A stretch of 12,935 nucleotides of DNA. It comes from Planctomycetota bacterium. GTDB lineage: Bacteria > Planctomycetota > Phycisphaerae > Phycisphaerales > SM1A02. Below are positions 1 through 6,284 of this stretch, in pieces (the stretch's first letter is position 1; every line of letters begins with the position of its first letter). The position numbers and the translations under genes are program-made. Where the stretch lies: positions 1-12,935 of the forward strand of contig JAPULD010000496.1 of NCBI GenBank assembly GCA_027295365.1, given 5' to 3'. Under the pieces are notes generated by a model. It was not told the DNA's origin and searched no databases. It was given only the letters and a program-made list of their open reading frames with translations.

Positions 1-1
1 G

Positions 2-55
2 CGGAAGATGCTGGACTTTTACCTCGATCTGTACCGGGATCCTCAGCAGCCTTGA
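2..55 (+). CDS. C-terminal end of an unidentified rightward gene (partial)
   Basis: Frame 2 is open from the left edge and ends in TGA at 53-55, giving a tail of 17 residues that reads RKMLDFYLDLYRDPQQP. The composition (aromatic, charged, amphipathic) looks like a real protein end. The frame stops 12 bases before the end of the leftward PDZ gene, a normal convergent spacing. Nothing can be said about function from so short a piece, and chance openness over 54 bases is quite possible. Confidence 0.35.
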   Translation, partial: RKMLDFYLDLYRDPQQP

Positions 56-67
56 AATCGGAGGCGT

Positions 68-1249
68 TCAGTCCTTCCGATTCGGAGTGCCCTTGAGTTC
101 CCCGGTGGGCGGTCGTGATTCGGAAACGGCTTTCAACTTGAACTCGGCAAGCTCCTCGACTGATCCGATCTTCGCCTTGAATTCCTGGAGTATCAATCGG
201 AGTTCGCCCTCCATGATCGGATTCTCGCCCTCGGGCAACTTGTACAGCTGATCTTGTCCCGGCACGACGATGATGCCCTGAAGATTGCTCGAAGCAAGCG
301 GATATGTTTCATTCCTGTAACGGAAGCGGTTGTGACCCCGGAAGGGAACACGACCGATGAATTCGGCATTCTGGAATCGTTCCCGGTCGAAGGACTCCAG
401 TTCGATTGTGATACTGAGGGTCGCGCCGGCCTGCAACACTTCGAATGCCATCTCGTCGCCCGGCTGTTTCTCCATGAGCGACTTCAAGATCATGCCCCTT
501 GACACCGGGGATTCGTCATCAACCTTGACGATGATGTCATAGAGTTGGAGCCCGGCCTTGTCGGCGGGCAGCGTTTTATGCAACCCGGAGATCATGACCG
601 TGGTCTCGGGTTCGAGTTTCAGGTGCTTCTCGAGGGCGGGTGATGTTTCCCTCGTGAAGAAACCCAGCATCACGGGAGGCGGATCGAACGATGAATCAAG
701 GGAAGTCACTCCGGCCACCCAGGCAAACTCGCCCAGGATGTCCATCGTGACACCGAAGGCTTCAGCGCGAGCGCGACGGGAAAGACGATATCCGGGAAAC
801 GAGCCACTTCGCCAGCCCGGGGATAAACGCAACTGCTTCATGACCTCGCCTTGCTCATCAATCAGAAACAGGTGGCCTTTTTCCCTTCGGTATTGGTCCT
901 CGTTGAGCAGTTCCCCATCGACGAAGACGCTGTATGAATCCCCTTCGGTCATGGTGACCTCGATCTTCTGCCCATCAAGGTCGTAACTGATCGAGAACAT
1001 GCCGAAATTCAGCTTGGCATCTTCTGTCCCTGCGATCCCGATGCCGGATGGCGACGAGACGTAGATCTGAACCGTCTGCGCCTTAACATCGGCATCGGAT
1101 GCAGATTGCGACTCCGAAGTCCGGTCGGCCTGACCATCCTGGGTCGCGCCCAGTCCGATCAGAAGGGAGAAGGCCAGGATTCCGACGATCCACAGGGGTC
1201 GCTTCGATCCGATCGTGAATTGAGTGCGTGTGAAGTTCATGCCAGTCAT
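68..1249 (-). CDS. Membrane-anchored PDZ-domain protein
   Basis: The product is 393 aa. Residues about 19-35 (LWIVGILAFSLLIGLGA) form a single hydrophobic segment after a basic N-terminus, so it is a signal anchor or uncleaved signal peptide and the rest should be outside the cytoplasm. A linker rich in Ser, Asp and Gln follows, then a beta-rich region (about 60-140). A PDZ domain spans about 193-285, with the typical run TLPADKAGLQLYDIIVKVDD (substrate-binding loop, then the strand with the GD-like turn). No protease triad or HtrA/S41 catalytic domain is visible, so it is probably a binding or adaptor protein. The start at 1249 is supported by an AAGGA-type ribosome site about 8 bases upstream; a second Met three codons later is possible. 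It is the last gene of the cluster behind the ECF sigma factor and its putative anti-sigma protein, 38 bases after the latter, and so likely belongs to that regulon. Confidence 0.85.
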   Translation of the reverse strand: MTGMNFTRTQFTIGSKRPLWIVGILAFSLLIGLGATQDGQADRTSESQSASDADVKAQTVQIYVSSPSGIGIAGTEDAKLNFGMFSISYDLDGQKIEVTMTEGDSYSVFVDGELLNEDQYRREKGHLFLIDEQGEVMKQLRLSPGWRSGSFPGYRLSRRARAEAFGVTMDILGEFAWVAGVTSLDSSFDPPPVMLGFFTRETSPALEKHLKLEPETTVMISGLHKTLPADKAGLQLYDIIVKVDDESPVSRGMILKSLMEKQPGDEMAFEVLQAGATLSITIELESFDRERFQNAEFIGRVPFRGHNRFRYRNETYPLASSNLQGIIVVPGQDQLYKLPEGENPIMEGELRLILQEFKAKIGSVEELAEFKLKAVSESRPPTGELKGTPNRKD

Positions 1250-1287
1250 GACGCCGTCCTTTTGCTGGGCGTGTCGGCGAGAGTCGA

Positions 1288-1914
1288 TCAGAAACCGCTC
1301 GGCTTCGGAGTGTAGGGGACCAGTTTGAACTGACCTTCAGGAGTCTCCCCCGTCACTTCGAGCAGGTCGGGAACAATTTCACGAATGACGATCTGCTGGA
1401 GGCAGATGATCTCGTAGCCTTCACCGTCGGGATTCTCCCGGGTGGAGACGATGACCTTGGAAGGCATCTCGCCAACGACCTTGCCTTCCTTTCGACCTTG
1501 GTCGAGATAGGCATCAAAGGCTTCATCAGCCGACCAGCCCGCGGAGAGAACACTTGGGTTCGAGTTCATCTGCCCGAGCTGTGCCCTCATGCCATATTGA
1601 TTGAAGAACGCCGCGATGGCAACGACCGCGGCCACCGCCCAGCCGCTCCAGGCCCTGGCGCTCGTTCGCCGATTCCGGGCTTCGTCGGCCACCAACGAGT
1701 CAATCCGATCCGTCGGAGCCTCGATTTTTCCCACGACCGACACCGCCTCGTTGATCGCGAGGCTGAGCACTTGCTGGTGACGCTGGGACTCGGCCAAGTC
1801 GCGCCACAACTCGGGAGTCTGCGCCGCTTGGGCGGACAGTTCACTCCAATCCGCATCCGTGGCCTGTCCATCGATCACTTTCGAAATCAATTGTTCGGCT
1901 CGTTCATCATTCAT
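1288..1914 (-). CDS. Putative single-pass anti-sigma / FecR-type regulator
   Basis: The product is 208 aa. The N-terminal 60 residues are a helical cytoplasmic domain (ISKVIDGQATDADWSELSAQ and following) that resembles the N-terminal domain of anti-sigma and FecR-type proteins, where similar helices hold the cognate ECF sigma factor. There is no HxxxCxxC zinc motif, so it is not a ZAS-type anti-sigma. One TM segment lies at about 89-105 (WSGWAVAAVVAIAAFF), leaving about 100 residues outside with no recognised fold. The start is supported by GAGGT 8 bases upstream. It lies 38 bases downstream of the sigma gene and just before the PDZ gene, in one leftward cluster. Calling it the anti-sigma of that sigma factor is inferred from position, topology and the N-terminal pattern, not from a catalytic or ligand motif. 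Confidence 0.7.
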   Translation of the reverse strand: MNDERAEQLISKVIDGQATDADWSELSAQAAQTPELWRDLAESQRHQQVLSLAINEAVSVVGKIEAPTDRIDSLVADEARNRRTSARAWSGWAVAAVVAIAAFFNQYGMRAQLGQMNSNPSVLSAGWSADEAFDAYLDQGRKEGKVVGEMPSKVIVSTRENPDGEGYEIICLQQIVIREIVPDLLEVTGETPEGQFKLVPYTPKPSGF

Positions 1915-1952
1915 GACTCATACCTCGTGCTCGTACTCGTGCCGATGCCATG

Positions 1953-2576
1953 TCAATCCACTCTGTCAACATCTATCTTGCGATCCGGGCTCACCTCATC
2001 ACCTCGAGCCAGATCCCTCAACATTTTTCTCGCCCTCGAAATTCTCGTATCGATCGTGGCCTCGGGCAGGTCGAGGATTTCCGCGATCTGCCTCGATCGC
2101 ATGCCATGCAACGCCCTCAACATCAGCGGTTCGCGATAGGCCTCAGGCAACTTGGCCACGAGCCCCAACAAGCGTCGTGTTTCCTCATCCTTGGCGGCCG
2201 TGACGTCGATCGACGGCGCTCCCGATGCTTCGGGCTCTGTCCCGACCAATCGAAGCCTGGGGCGGGCCTGACTTGAGCGAGCCGCCGCGCGAGAAGCGTT
2301 GATCGCCACTGTCCGCAACCAGGCCCTCACATGTCTAGGGTCTCGGACTGTCGAAATCTTGCCAACCAATGTCATGGCGACTTCCTGCAGTAAATCCTCA
2401 AGATCCTCATCGCGGGACTTATGCGTGAGGATCACCGCCGCGACCCACCTTCGATGCATCGTCCAAAGCGCATCGATCGCATCGCGATCGCCTTCAATGG
2501 CAGAGGCCGCGAGACGGTACTCCTCGATACGGGGCTCGTTGGCTTGCTTTCGCAAGGTAGTTTCCATGTCAGTCAT
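1953..2576 (-). CDS. ECF-type RNA polymerase sigma-70 factor
   Basis: The product is about 207 aa from the ATG at 2576 (a second ATG lies at 2567; an in-frame TTG at 2646-2648 would add 24 unconvincing residues). Region 2 contains DEDLEDLLQEVAMTLVGKI and HVRAWLRTVAINASR, which match the sigma region 2.2-2.4 pattern (D..QE.F......, FRAWLxTIARN). Region 4 near the C-terminus has LPEAYREPLMLRALHGMRSR, then QIAEILDLPEATIDTRISRA, the helix-turn-helix of region 4.2 with the usual T..SR.SRAR ending. The linker is short and there is no region 1 or 3, so it is an ECF sigma factor. It directs RNA polymerase to a small regulon, probably including its own cluster, and is likely held by the membrane protein encoded just downstream. 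No clear Shine-Dalgarno site precedes either ATG. Confidence 0.92.
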   Translation of the reverse strand: MTDMETTLRKQANEPRIEEYRLAASAIEGDRDAIDALWTMHRRWVAAVILTHKSRDEDLEDLLQEVAMTLVGKISTVRDPRHVRAWLRTVAINASRAAARSSQARPRLRLVGTEPEASGAPSIDVTAAKDEETRRLLGLVAKLPEAYREPLMLRALHGMRSRQIAEILDLPEATIDTRISRARKMLRDLARGDEVSPDRKIDVDRVD

Positions 2577-2755
2577 TAAGATGGTCAATCCGGTGAAACC
2601 TGACGGCTCGAACCTGAAAACGCTCTGAAAATCATCATCAGGAGCCAAAAATAGGCTTGGCGCCCTGTTTCATCTTCTAGGAATCGGCCTCCCCGAGGCG
2701 GCAGAATCGTCAAGAATCCTCCAATTTCACATCGTCTTACGAATAGATTCAAAGG

Positions 2756-2761
2756 TATAAT
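2756..2761 (+). promoter_or_regulatory. TATAAT -10 box, candidate promoter for the small RNA
   Basis: The hexamer TATAAT matches the sigma-70 -10 consensus exactly. No good -35 match is found 15-18 bases upstream (the region reads atcgtcttac), and there is no TG extension, so promoter activity is only possible. If used, transcription would begin near 2768 and reach the terminator at 2956, about 190 nt. Confidence 0.35.
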
Positions 2762-2767
2762 TGAGTG

Positions 2768-2956
2768 AGATGGGTTTGCTTCCCCTCATGCAAATGAAGG
2801 GTCACAGGCTCGTCTGACAAAATACTCGCCTGTGGAGGATATTTGCTCTCCTCCTTTACCTTCTCTTCGTTTTTATCCTCACTTTCCCACACTTCCGAAC
2901 CGCAGGCGAGTCAATAAACGAGGTGGGTTCCGACTGCCCACCTCGTTCTTTTTTTT
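2768..2956 (+). ncRNA. Candidate structured small RNA with intrinsic terminator
   Basis: Three structures line up in one orientation. First, a hairpin at 2782-2801: CCCCTCAT and ATGAAGGG pair (one C-A mismatch) around a GCAA tetraloop of GNRA type. Second, a long-range helix: ACTCGCCTGTGG at 2824-2835 pairs with CCGCAGGCGAGT at 2900-2911, 12 bp with one G-U, enclosing a pyrimidine-rich loop. Third, a perfect 11-bp terminator at 2917-2947 followed by eight T. A TATAAT box sits at a suitable distance upstream. The enclosed loop contains CTCCTCCTTT (2848-2857), which resembles the 16S rRNA anti-Shine-Dalgarno tail. It matches no RNA family I know (not 6S, SRP, tmRNA or RNase P by visible motifs). 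The alternative is a short mRNA: a TTG-started 24-codon frame (2843-2917) follows GGAGG at 2834-2838 and ends exactly at the terminator. Confidence 0.45.
2917..2956 (+). terminator. Strong intrinsic terminator, possibly bidirectional
   Basis: A perfect 11-bp stem, AACGAGGTGGG with CCCACCTCGTT, has a 9-base loop and is followed on the plus strand by C and then eight T (2949-2956). Read on the minus strand the stem is followed by the weaker TTTATT, so it may also end transcripts of the 228-aa gene, whose stop is about 90 bases away. The better U-tract is on the plus strand, where no long gene lies upstream, which is why a small RNA is proposed. Confidence 0.85.
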
Positions 2957-3046
2957 GCGCCAGTTTATCCCCCGCTTCTGGCCTCCCGAAATCACAATTT
3001 CCGGATACGCCCAAGGCCTCGATGCCCCACCCGGGCAATGCCTGGA

Positions 3047-3733
3047 TCAGGAAGCTCGACGCAAGACCCATGTATTCTGGCTCTTGATGCCCATGAGGTG
3101 TTCCTTCATGGGGGACATCGCTGCCTGGAAGTGCATGACCCCTTCCCGAAGCACCTGCGGATCTTCGGTCGGGCAACCCGCTTCTGAGAGCATTGACCTC
3201 ACGACCCGGGTGATGAACTCATGAAATTCCTCGCCCCCATCGTGAGAATCGACCAATGCGCTCAATCGAGCGACCCGGGACATGACATCCTGGGCCGGGG
3301 CCTTAAATTTCGTACTCATGGCCTTGGCCACACGGTTGGCAAATCGCTTCCCCATAATGTCGTTGACTGTCTGGAGATACAGAAATGCCGTGGAAGCTTC
3401 GACTACGACATCATCAACCGGAACGGGGAACACATCGCGGATCTTCGAGCAGAATTGGTGCATCGAATAGGCGGTGGCGTTGAGTTTCAGAGTGCTTACG
3501 AATAGACCCATAGCGACCTCCAGTACCCGGATCACCTTCCTTTCATCGGATCGATCCGGATCGGGCTCAATGGAGGACACCACTTCGGAATTTGGATATC
3601 GAGCTTCGCCGATCGACCCGAAGGCCTGTGCAATCTGGGCACCCTGATCCGGCGTGTGAGCGAAGTCCGAAAATCCTACCTTTCCAGTGATTCCAGGCCC
3701 CATGAGACCAAAATCATAGGGTTTTATAGCCAT
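3047..3733 (-). CDS. Protein of unknown function, 228 aa
   Basis: I do not recognise the family. The product is soluble-looking, with no signal peptide or TM segment. The first 60 residues are Gly/Pro/Asp-rich and probably extended (FGLMGPGITGKVGFSDFAHT). Residues about 65-190 are largely helical (KVIRVLEVAMGLFVSTLKL; VEASTAFLYLQTVNDIMGKR; FANRVAKAMSTKF), with many conserved-looking hydrophobic repeats and acidic turns, suggesting a helical bundle. The ATG at 3733 has no clear ribosome site (cgccctc upstream). The frame is long, and the overlapping frames in this interval look like shadows. It lies leftward, downstream of tRNA-Ser, and its transcript could end at the hairpin near 2917-2956. 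No partner gene hints at a role. Confidence 0.65.
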   Translation of the reverse strand: MAIKPYDFGLMGPGITGKVGFSDFAHTPDQGAQIAQAFGSIGEARYPNSEVVSSIEPDPDRSDERKVIRVLEVAMGLFVSTLKLNATAYSMHQFCSKIRDVFPVPVDDVVVEASTAFLYLQTVNDIMGKRFANRVAKAMSTKFKAPAQDVMSRVARLSALVDSHDGGEEFHEFITRVVRSMLSEAGCPTEDPQVLREGVMHFQAAMSPMKEHLMGIKSQNTWVLRRAS

Positions 3734-3836
3734 GAGGGCGTTTTAACGTCTCGATGGATGGTCTTGAGACCAGACGTTTTTGTCGCGATCCATGTCCCCA
3801 AATGCGTTGCAAAGCCACGAATGAAGCAGAAAAAAG

Positions 3837-3925
<89 letters not shown>

Positions 3926-3938
3926 ATGGGTGCTCAGA

Positions 3939-3967
3939 ATCATTGCAGGGCCTCGGGGACCCGTCAA
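3939..3967 (-). promoter_or_regulatory. Promoter of tRNA-Ser
   Basis: On the minus strand TTGACG (plus-strand 3962-3967) is followed after exactly 17 bases by AATGAT (3939-3944), which matches the sigma-70 consensus at 5 and 4 of 6 positions. The -10 box ends 13 bases before the tRNA 5' end, which allows a leader of about 7 nt. Confidence 0.55.
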
Positions 3968-4203
3968 CTGTGACCTGAAACGATCTCCAAGTTCTCCTCG
4001 ATCGTGTGTCATCGAAGACCCCATCGTGGCGCTCGTGGGAAATTGTGAGACGCAAACAAGCGAACATTTCAGAAAAAGACCCCATAGAATTCAAGAAAAA
4101 GAGCACAAAACGCCTATATTCGTAGGACAATATGCTTGTCGGAATGAATTCCAAAGGGTACATTCCGCGCTAGAGATGGGTGAAAGTCCAAACCGCCACT
4201 ACT

Positions 4204-4210
4204 GAAAGGA
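4204..4210 (+). promoter_or_regulatory. Shine-Dalgarno site of the HU gene
   Basis: GAAAGGA lies 7 bases before the ATG at 4218 and decides that start. Further upstream, the AT-rich stretch with TATATT at 4115-4120 may hold the promoter, but I could not find a matching -35 box. Confidence 0.6.
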
Positions 4211-4217
4211 TTACTCG

Positions 4218-4571
4218 ATGGCCAAGAAGAAGAACCCGACCAAGAAGAAAGCCGCCAAATCCACAGAGGTCAAGCCTCGCACCAAGAGCCAGATCTTCGG
4301 TGACATCTCCGAAAAGACCGGACTCTCTCGCAAGGAAGTCGCGGGCGTCTTTGACGAAATGTCCACCATGATCAAGAAGGATCTCGGCAATCGTGGACCC
4401 GGCACCTTCACCGTGCCCGGACTGATGAAGATCAAGAAGGTCAAGAAGCCCCGTCGCCTCGCGCGCAAGGGCGTCAATCCCTTCACCGGTGAAGAGATGA
4501 TGTTCAAGGCCAAGCCCGCGCACAGCGTGGTGAAGGTCCTCGCCCTCAAGGGCCTCAAGGAAATGGTCTGA
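4218..4571 (+). CDS. HU/IHF-family histone-like DNA-binding protein with Lys-rich N-terminal tail
   Basis: The product is 117 aa. Residues 1-20 are a basic tail (MAKKKNPTKKKAAKS), and about 22-117 form the HU fold. That begins with the two dimerisation helices (SQIFGDISEKTGLSRKEVAG, VFDEMSTMIKKDL), then the turn and strands GPGTFTVPGLMKIKKVKKP. The DNA-binding arm reads RRLARKGVNPFTGEEMMFKA, with the NP dipeptide and flanking GVNPFTGE of the family signature, and the final helix reads HSVVKVLALKGLKEMV. It bends and compacts DNA as a dimer in the nucleoid. Ordinary HU is about 90 aa, so the Lys-rich extension is extra and may add non-specific DNA affinity. A good Shine-Dalgarno site and a terminator at 4596-4625 make it a single-gene unit. 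Confidence 0.95.
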   Translation: MAKKKNPTKKKAAKSTEVKPRTKSQIFGDISEKTGLSRKEVAGVFDEMSTMIKKDLGNRGPGTFTVPGLMKIKKVKKPRRLARKGVNPFTGEEMMFKAKPAHSVVKVLALKGLKEMV

Positions 4572-4595
4572 CTCCGACGTCATGACAAACATGAG

Positions 4596-4625
4596 CCGTT
4601 CGTCGCTCGCGACGGACGGTTTTTT
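4596..4625 (+). terminator. Intrinsic terminator of the HU gene
   Basis: CCGTTCGTCG (4596-4605) pairs with CGACGGACGG (4610-4619), 10 bp with one G-U, around a CTCG tetraloop and is followed by six T. It lies 25 bases after the HU stop codon. Confidence 0.9.
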
Positions 4626-4743
4626 CATGCGCCGATAAAAACTTCGGGAATGCGAGCGAATACCTCGTGTCATGATCAACGTCCCCAAACACACCCGCCG
4701 CTTCAAGGCGACACACGTCCCAAGCTGATCAGGAGCTTCATCA

Positions 4744-5163
4744 ATGAAACAAGTCACTCGAACCCTGCGCGATCGTCGTCTGTTCTCCGCATTATTGTTC
4801 GGGTTACTGGCCTTCATCGCCGTGCCGTGCTCTCGTGCGTCGCCTTTGGGTCCGCCTTCGTGCTGCGCCGGACAGTCATGCAACCATTATCAATCCGAGT
4901 ATTCCCCTTCCTCCTATCGTCCTCAACGACTCGGCCTCTATGCGCAGCGTCTGTTTGATCTGGGCTATTCCGATGGCGATGGCGATGGCTATCTGTATGG
5001 GGCCGACGATGCACTCTTTGGGTATCGATTTGACTACCAACCCCCCGAGCGTCTGGGGCGATACAACGTGAATTACATCCGTGGGTATTACCAAGGGTTC
5101 AAGGTGGGGTATCGGGAAGGATACGACGTTGGTCGATTCCTTCGCTACGAGCCGATCCCGTAA
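4744..5163 (+). CDS. Small secreted Gly/Tyr-rich protein with an EF-hand-like loop
   Basis: The product is 139 aa. It has a clear Sec signal peptide: basic n-region (KQVTRTLRDRR), hydrophobic core LFSALLFGLLAFIAV, and a likely cleavage near CSRA-S at residues about 30-33. The mature part starts Cys-rich (PSCCAGQSC), then has DGDGDGYLYGAD, in which D1, D3, D5, G6, L8 and D12 fit a calcium-binding EF-hand/dockerin loop. It ends in a Gly-Tyr pattern (GYYQGFKVGYREGYDVGRF). The nucleotide stretch 4972-4989 is three GATGGC units, so the loop may arise from a small tandem repeat. AGGAG at 4731-4735, 8 bases before the ATG, fixes the start. I do not know the family; it is probably periplasmic or surface-located. 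A hairpin terminator separates it from murQ. Confidence 0.75.
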   Translation: MKQVTRTLRDRRLFSALLFGLLAFIAVPCSRASPLGPPSCCAGQSCNHYQSEYSPSSYRPQRLGLYAQRLFDLGYSDGDGDGYLYGADDALFGYRFDYQPPERLGRYNVNYIRGYYQGFKVGYREGYDVGRFLRYEPIP

Positions 5164-5218
5164 GCATTCGTTGTCATCGCTTAGAGCGTTGCGACTGGAA
5201 GCCTGCATCAGGGCCTGA

Positions 5219-5248
5219 CGCGCCCGGGTTAGTCCTGGGTGCGATTTT
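5219..5248 (+). terminator. Probable terminator between the secreted-protein gene and murQ
   Basis: CGCGCCCGGG (5219-5228) pairs with CCTGGGTGCG (5234-5243), 10 bp with two G-U pairs and a TTAGT loop, followed by ATTTT. The T-tract is short, so termination may be partial. It lies 55 bases after the upstream stop and just ahead of murQ, so it could also act as an attenuator in the murQ leader. Confidence 0.6.
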
Positions 5249-5290
5249 CAATTGGGGGTAGGCTATGTCATCGTGAATGCTACGAATTCC

Positions 5291-6199
5291 ATGCCGCCCG
5301 ATCGTGGTCACCTGAGCACTGAGCAACGTCATGAAGGATCGCAAGACCTCGATGCCCTGGACACGCTCGCCTGCGTGAAGCTGATGGTCGAGGATCACGG
5401 TCGCGTCCAGGAAGCCTTGGATGCCGCGTCCCGGGGGTTGGCGGCGTTCATCGATGCCCTGGTCGAGAAAATGCGGGATGGGGGTCGGCTGATCTACCTC
5501 GGAGCGGGGACCTCGGGTCGCCTGGGGGTCCTGGACGCCTCGGAATGCCCCCCCACGTTCCAGTCCGATCCGGGTCAGATCGTGGGCTTGATCGCGGGGG
5601 GCGATTCGGCCTTGCGAAAGTCATCGGAATCGATGGAGGACGATCCCGAGGGGGCGAACGAGGAACTGGACTCACTGGAGGTGGGATCAAAGGACACGGT
5701 GTTGGGGATCGCCGCGGGTGGCACGACGCCTTACGTGTTGGGGGGAATCAAAATCGCCAAGACCCGGGGTGCGATGACGGGGCTGCTGACTTGCGCGCCG
5801 CAGGCCTCCCCACCCGAAGCGTGCGATCACCTGCTGTTGCTGGACACGGGCCCCGAACTGCTGACCGGTTCCACCCGCCTCAAAGCGGGCAGCGCGACCA
5901 AGCTCGCCCTGAACATCATCACCACAACGACTTTTACCCGACTAGGCAAAGTCTACGGCAACCTCATGGTCGATCTCCGCGCGACGAACGACAAACTGTC
6001 CGACCGGGCGATCCGGATCTTCATCGAACTGTTTCCAGAGACTACGCGGGAGGAGTCGCATGAATGGCTCGCCCAAGCCCATGGTGCACTGAAGTTGGCT
6101 CTCGTCATGAAGAAGCTGGGTGTCGATCGAAACGAAGCCGAGCGAAGGCTTCAGAACAACCATGGTCAATTGCGTTCGATTCTTGGGGCCAATTCGTAA
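5291..6199 (+). CDS. murQ: N-acetylmuramic acid 6-phosphate etherase
   Basis: The product is 302 aa from the ATG at 5291, close to the usual length of about 300. MurQ cleaves the lactyl ether of MurNAc-6-phosphate to GlcNAc-6-phosphate and D-lactate in the cytoplasm during peptidoglycan recycling. The SIS sugar-phosphate fold is shown by GRLIYLGAGTSGRLGVLDAS (residues about 66-84), followed by ECPPTF, the family signature. Glu85 corresponds to the catalytic Glu of the E. coli enzyme, and the acidic stretch ESMEDDPEG near 113-121 is where the second catalytic Glu lies. Later come AAGGTTPYVLGG, TGSTRLKAGSATKLALNIIT and a C-terminal helical part with NNHGQLRSIL. A GTG at 5273 preceded by GGGGGTAGG, or a TTG at 5252, are alternative starts; I prefer 5291 because it aligns best with family length. 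No MurNAc kinase (AnmK) or transporter gene is next to it. Confidence 0.95.
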   Translation: MPPDRGHLSTEQRHEGSQDLDALDTLACVKLMVEDHGRVQEALDAASRGLAAFIDALVEKMRDGGRLIYLGAGTSGRLGVLDASECPPTFQSDPGQIVGLIAGGDSALRKSSESMEDDPEGANEELDSLEVGSKDTVLGIAAGGTTPYVLGGIKIAKTRGAMTGLLTCAPQASPPEACDHLLLLDTGPELLTGSTRLKAGSATKLALNIITTTTFTRLGKVYGNLMVDLRATNDKLSDRAIRIFIELFPETTREESHEWLAQAHGALKLALVMKKLGVDRNEAERRLQNNHGQLRSILGANS

Positions 6200-6203
6200 A
6201 CCT

Positions 6204-6273
6204 GTAGTGTCCGCAGTGCGGACCCTGATGAACTTCGATCGGAACCTGAACTGGTCCGCACAGCGGACACTAC
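6204..6273. repeat. REPIN-like element: two GTAG-tagged palindromes in inverted orientation
   Basis: The left arm (6204-6224) and right arm (6253-6273) are inverse complements at 20 of 21 positions, with a 28-base spacer. Each arm starts (or ends, inverted) with GTAG and contains its own small hairpin, GTCCGC-AGT-GCGGAC on the left and GTCCGC-ACA-GCGGAC on the right. A GTAG tetranucleotide beside a short palindrome, doubled head to head, is the defining layout of REPINs, which are moved by RAYT (Y1-type) transposases. It starts 4 bases after the murQ stop and may also act as a transcription or mRNA-end barrier. No RAYT gene is in the window. Confidence 0.8.
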
Positions 6274-6284
6274 GAACTGACGCC

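Larger units (their letters stand above)
2577..3046. other. 470-base gene-free stretch with a candidate small RNA
   Basis: No convincing long coding region lies between the sigma factor start and the stop of the 228-aa gene; longer open frames here run through a perfect terminator hairpin and lack family features. The right half contains the candidate structured RNA and terminator listed separately. The left half (2577-2755) must hold the leftward promoter of the sigma cluster; a minus-strand TTGACG lies there, but I could not pair it with a good -10 box. A short hairpin GCCTC-CCC-GAGGC lies near 2685-2697. Confidence 0.6.

Noticed and set aside
2577..2648. N-terminal extension of the sigma factor to a TTG at 2648
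   Set aside because: The added 24 residues precede the family start, no ribosome site supports the TTG, and two ATGs lie at the expected position.
2856..3176. Minus-strand 106-aa open frame
   Set aside because: It overlaps the 3' end of the better-supported 228-aa gene in another frame and runs across the terminator hairpin.
2832..3224. Plus-strand 130-aa open frame
   Set aside because: It reads straight through the perfect terminator hairpin and poly-T (2917-2956) and overlaps the 228-aa gene on the other strand; composition is not protein-like.
6120..6284. N-terminal extension of the VOC frame
   Set aside because: It overlaps murQ and the REPIN element; the family N-terminus begins at the ATG at 6285.
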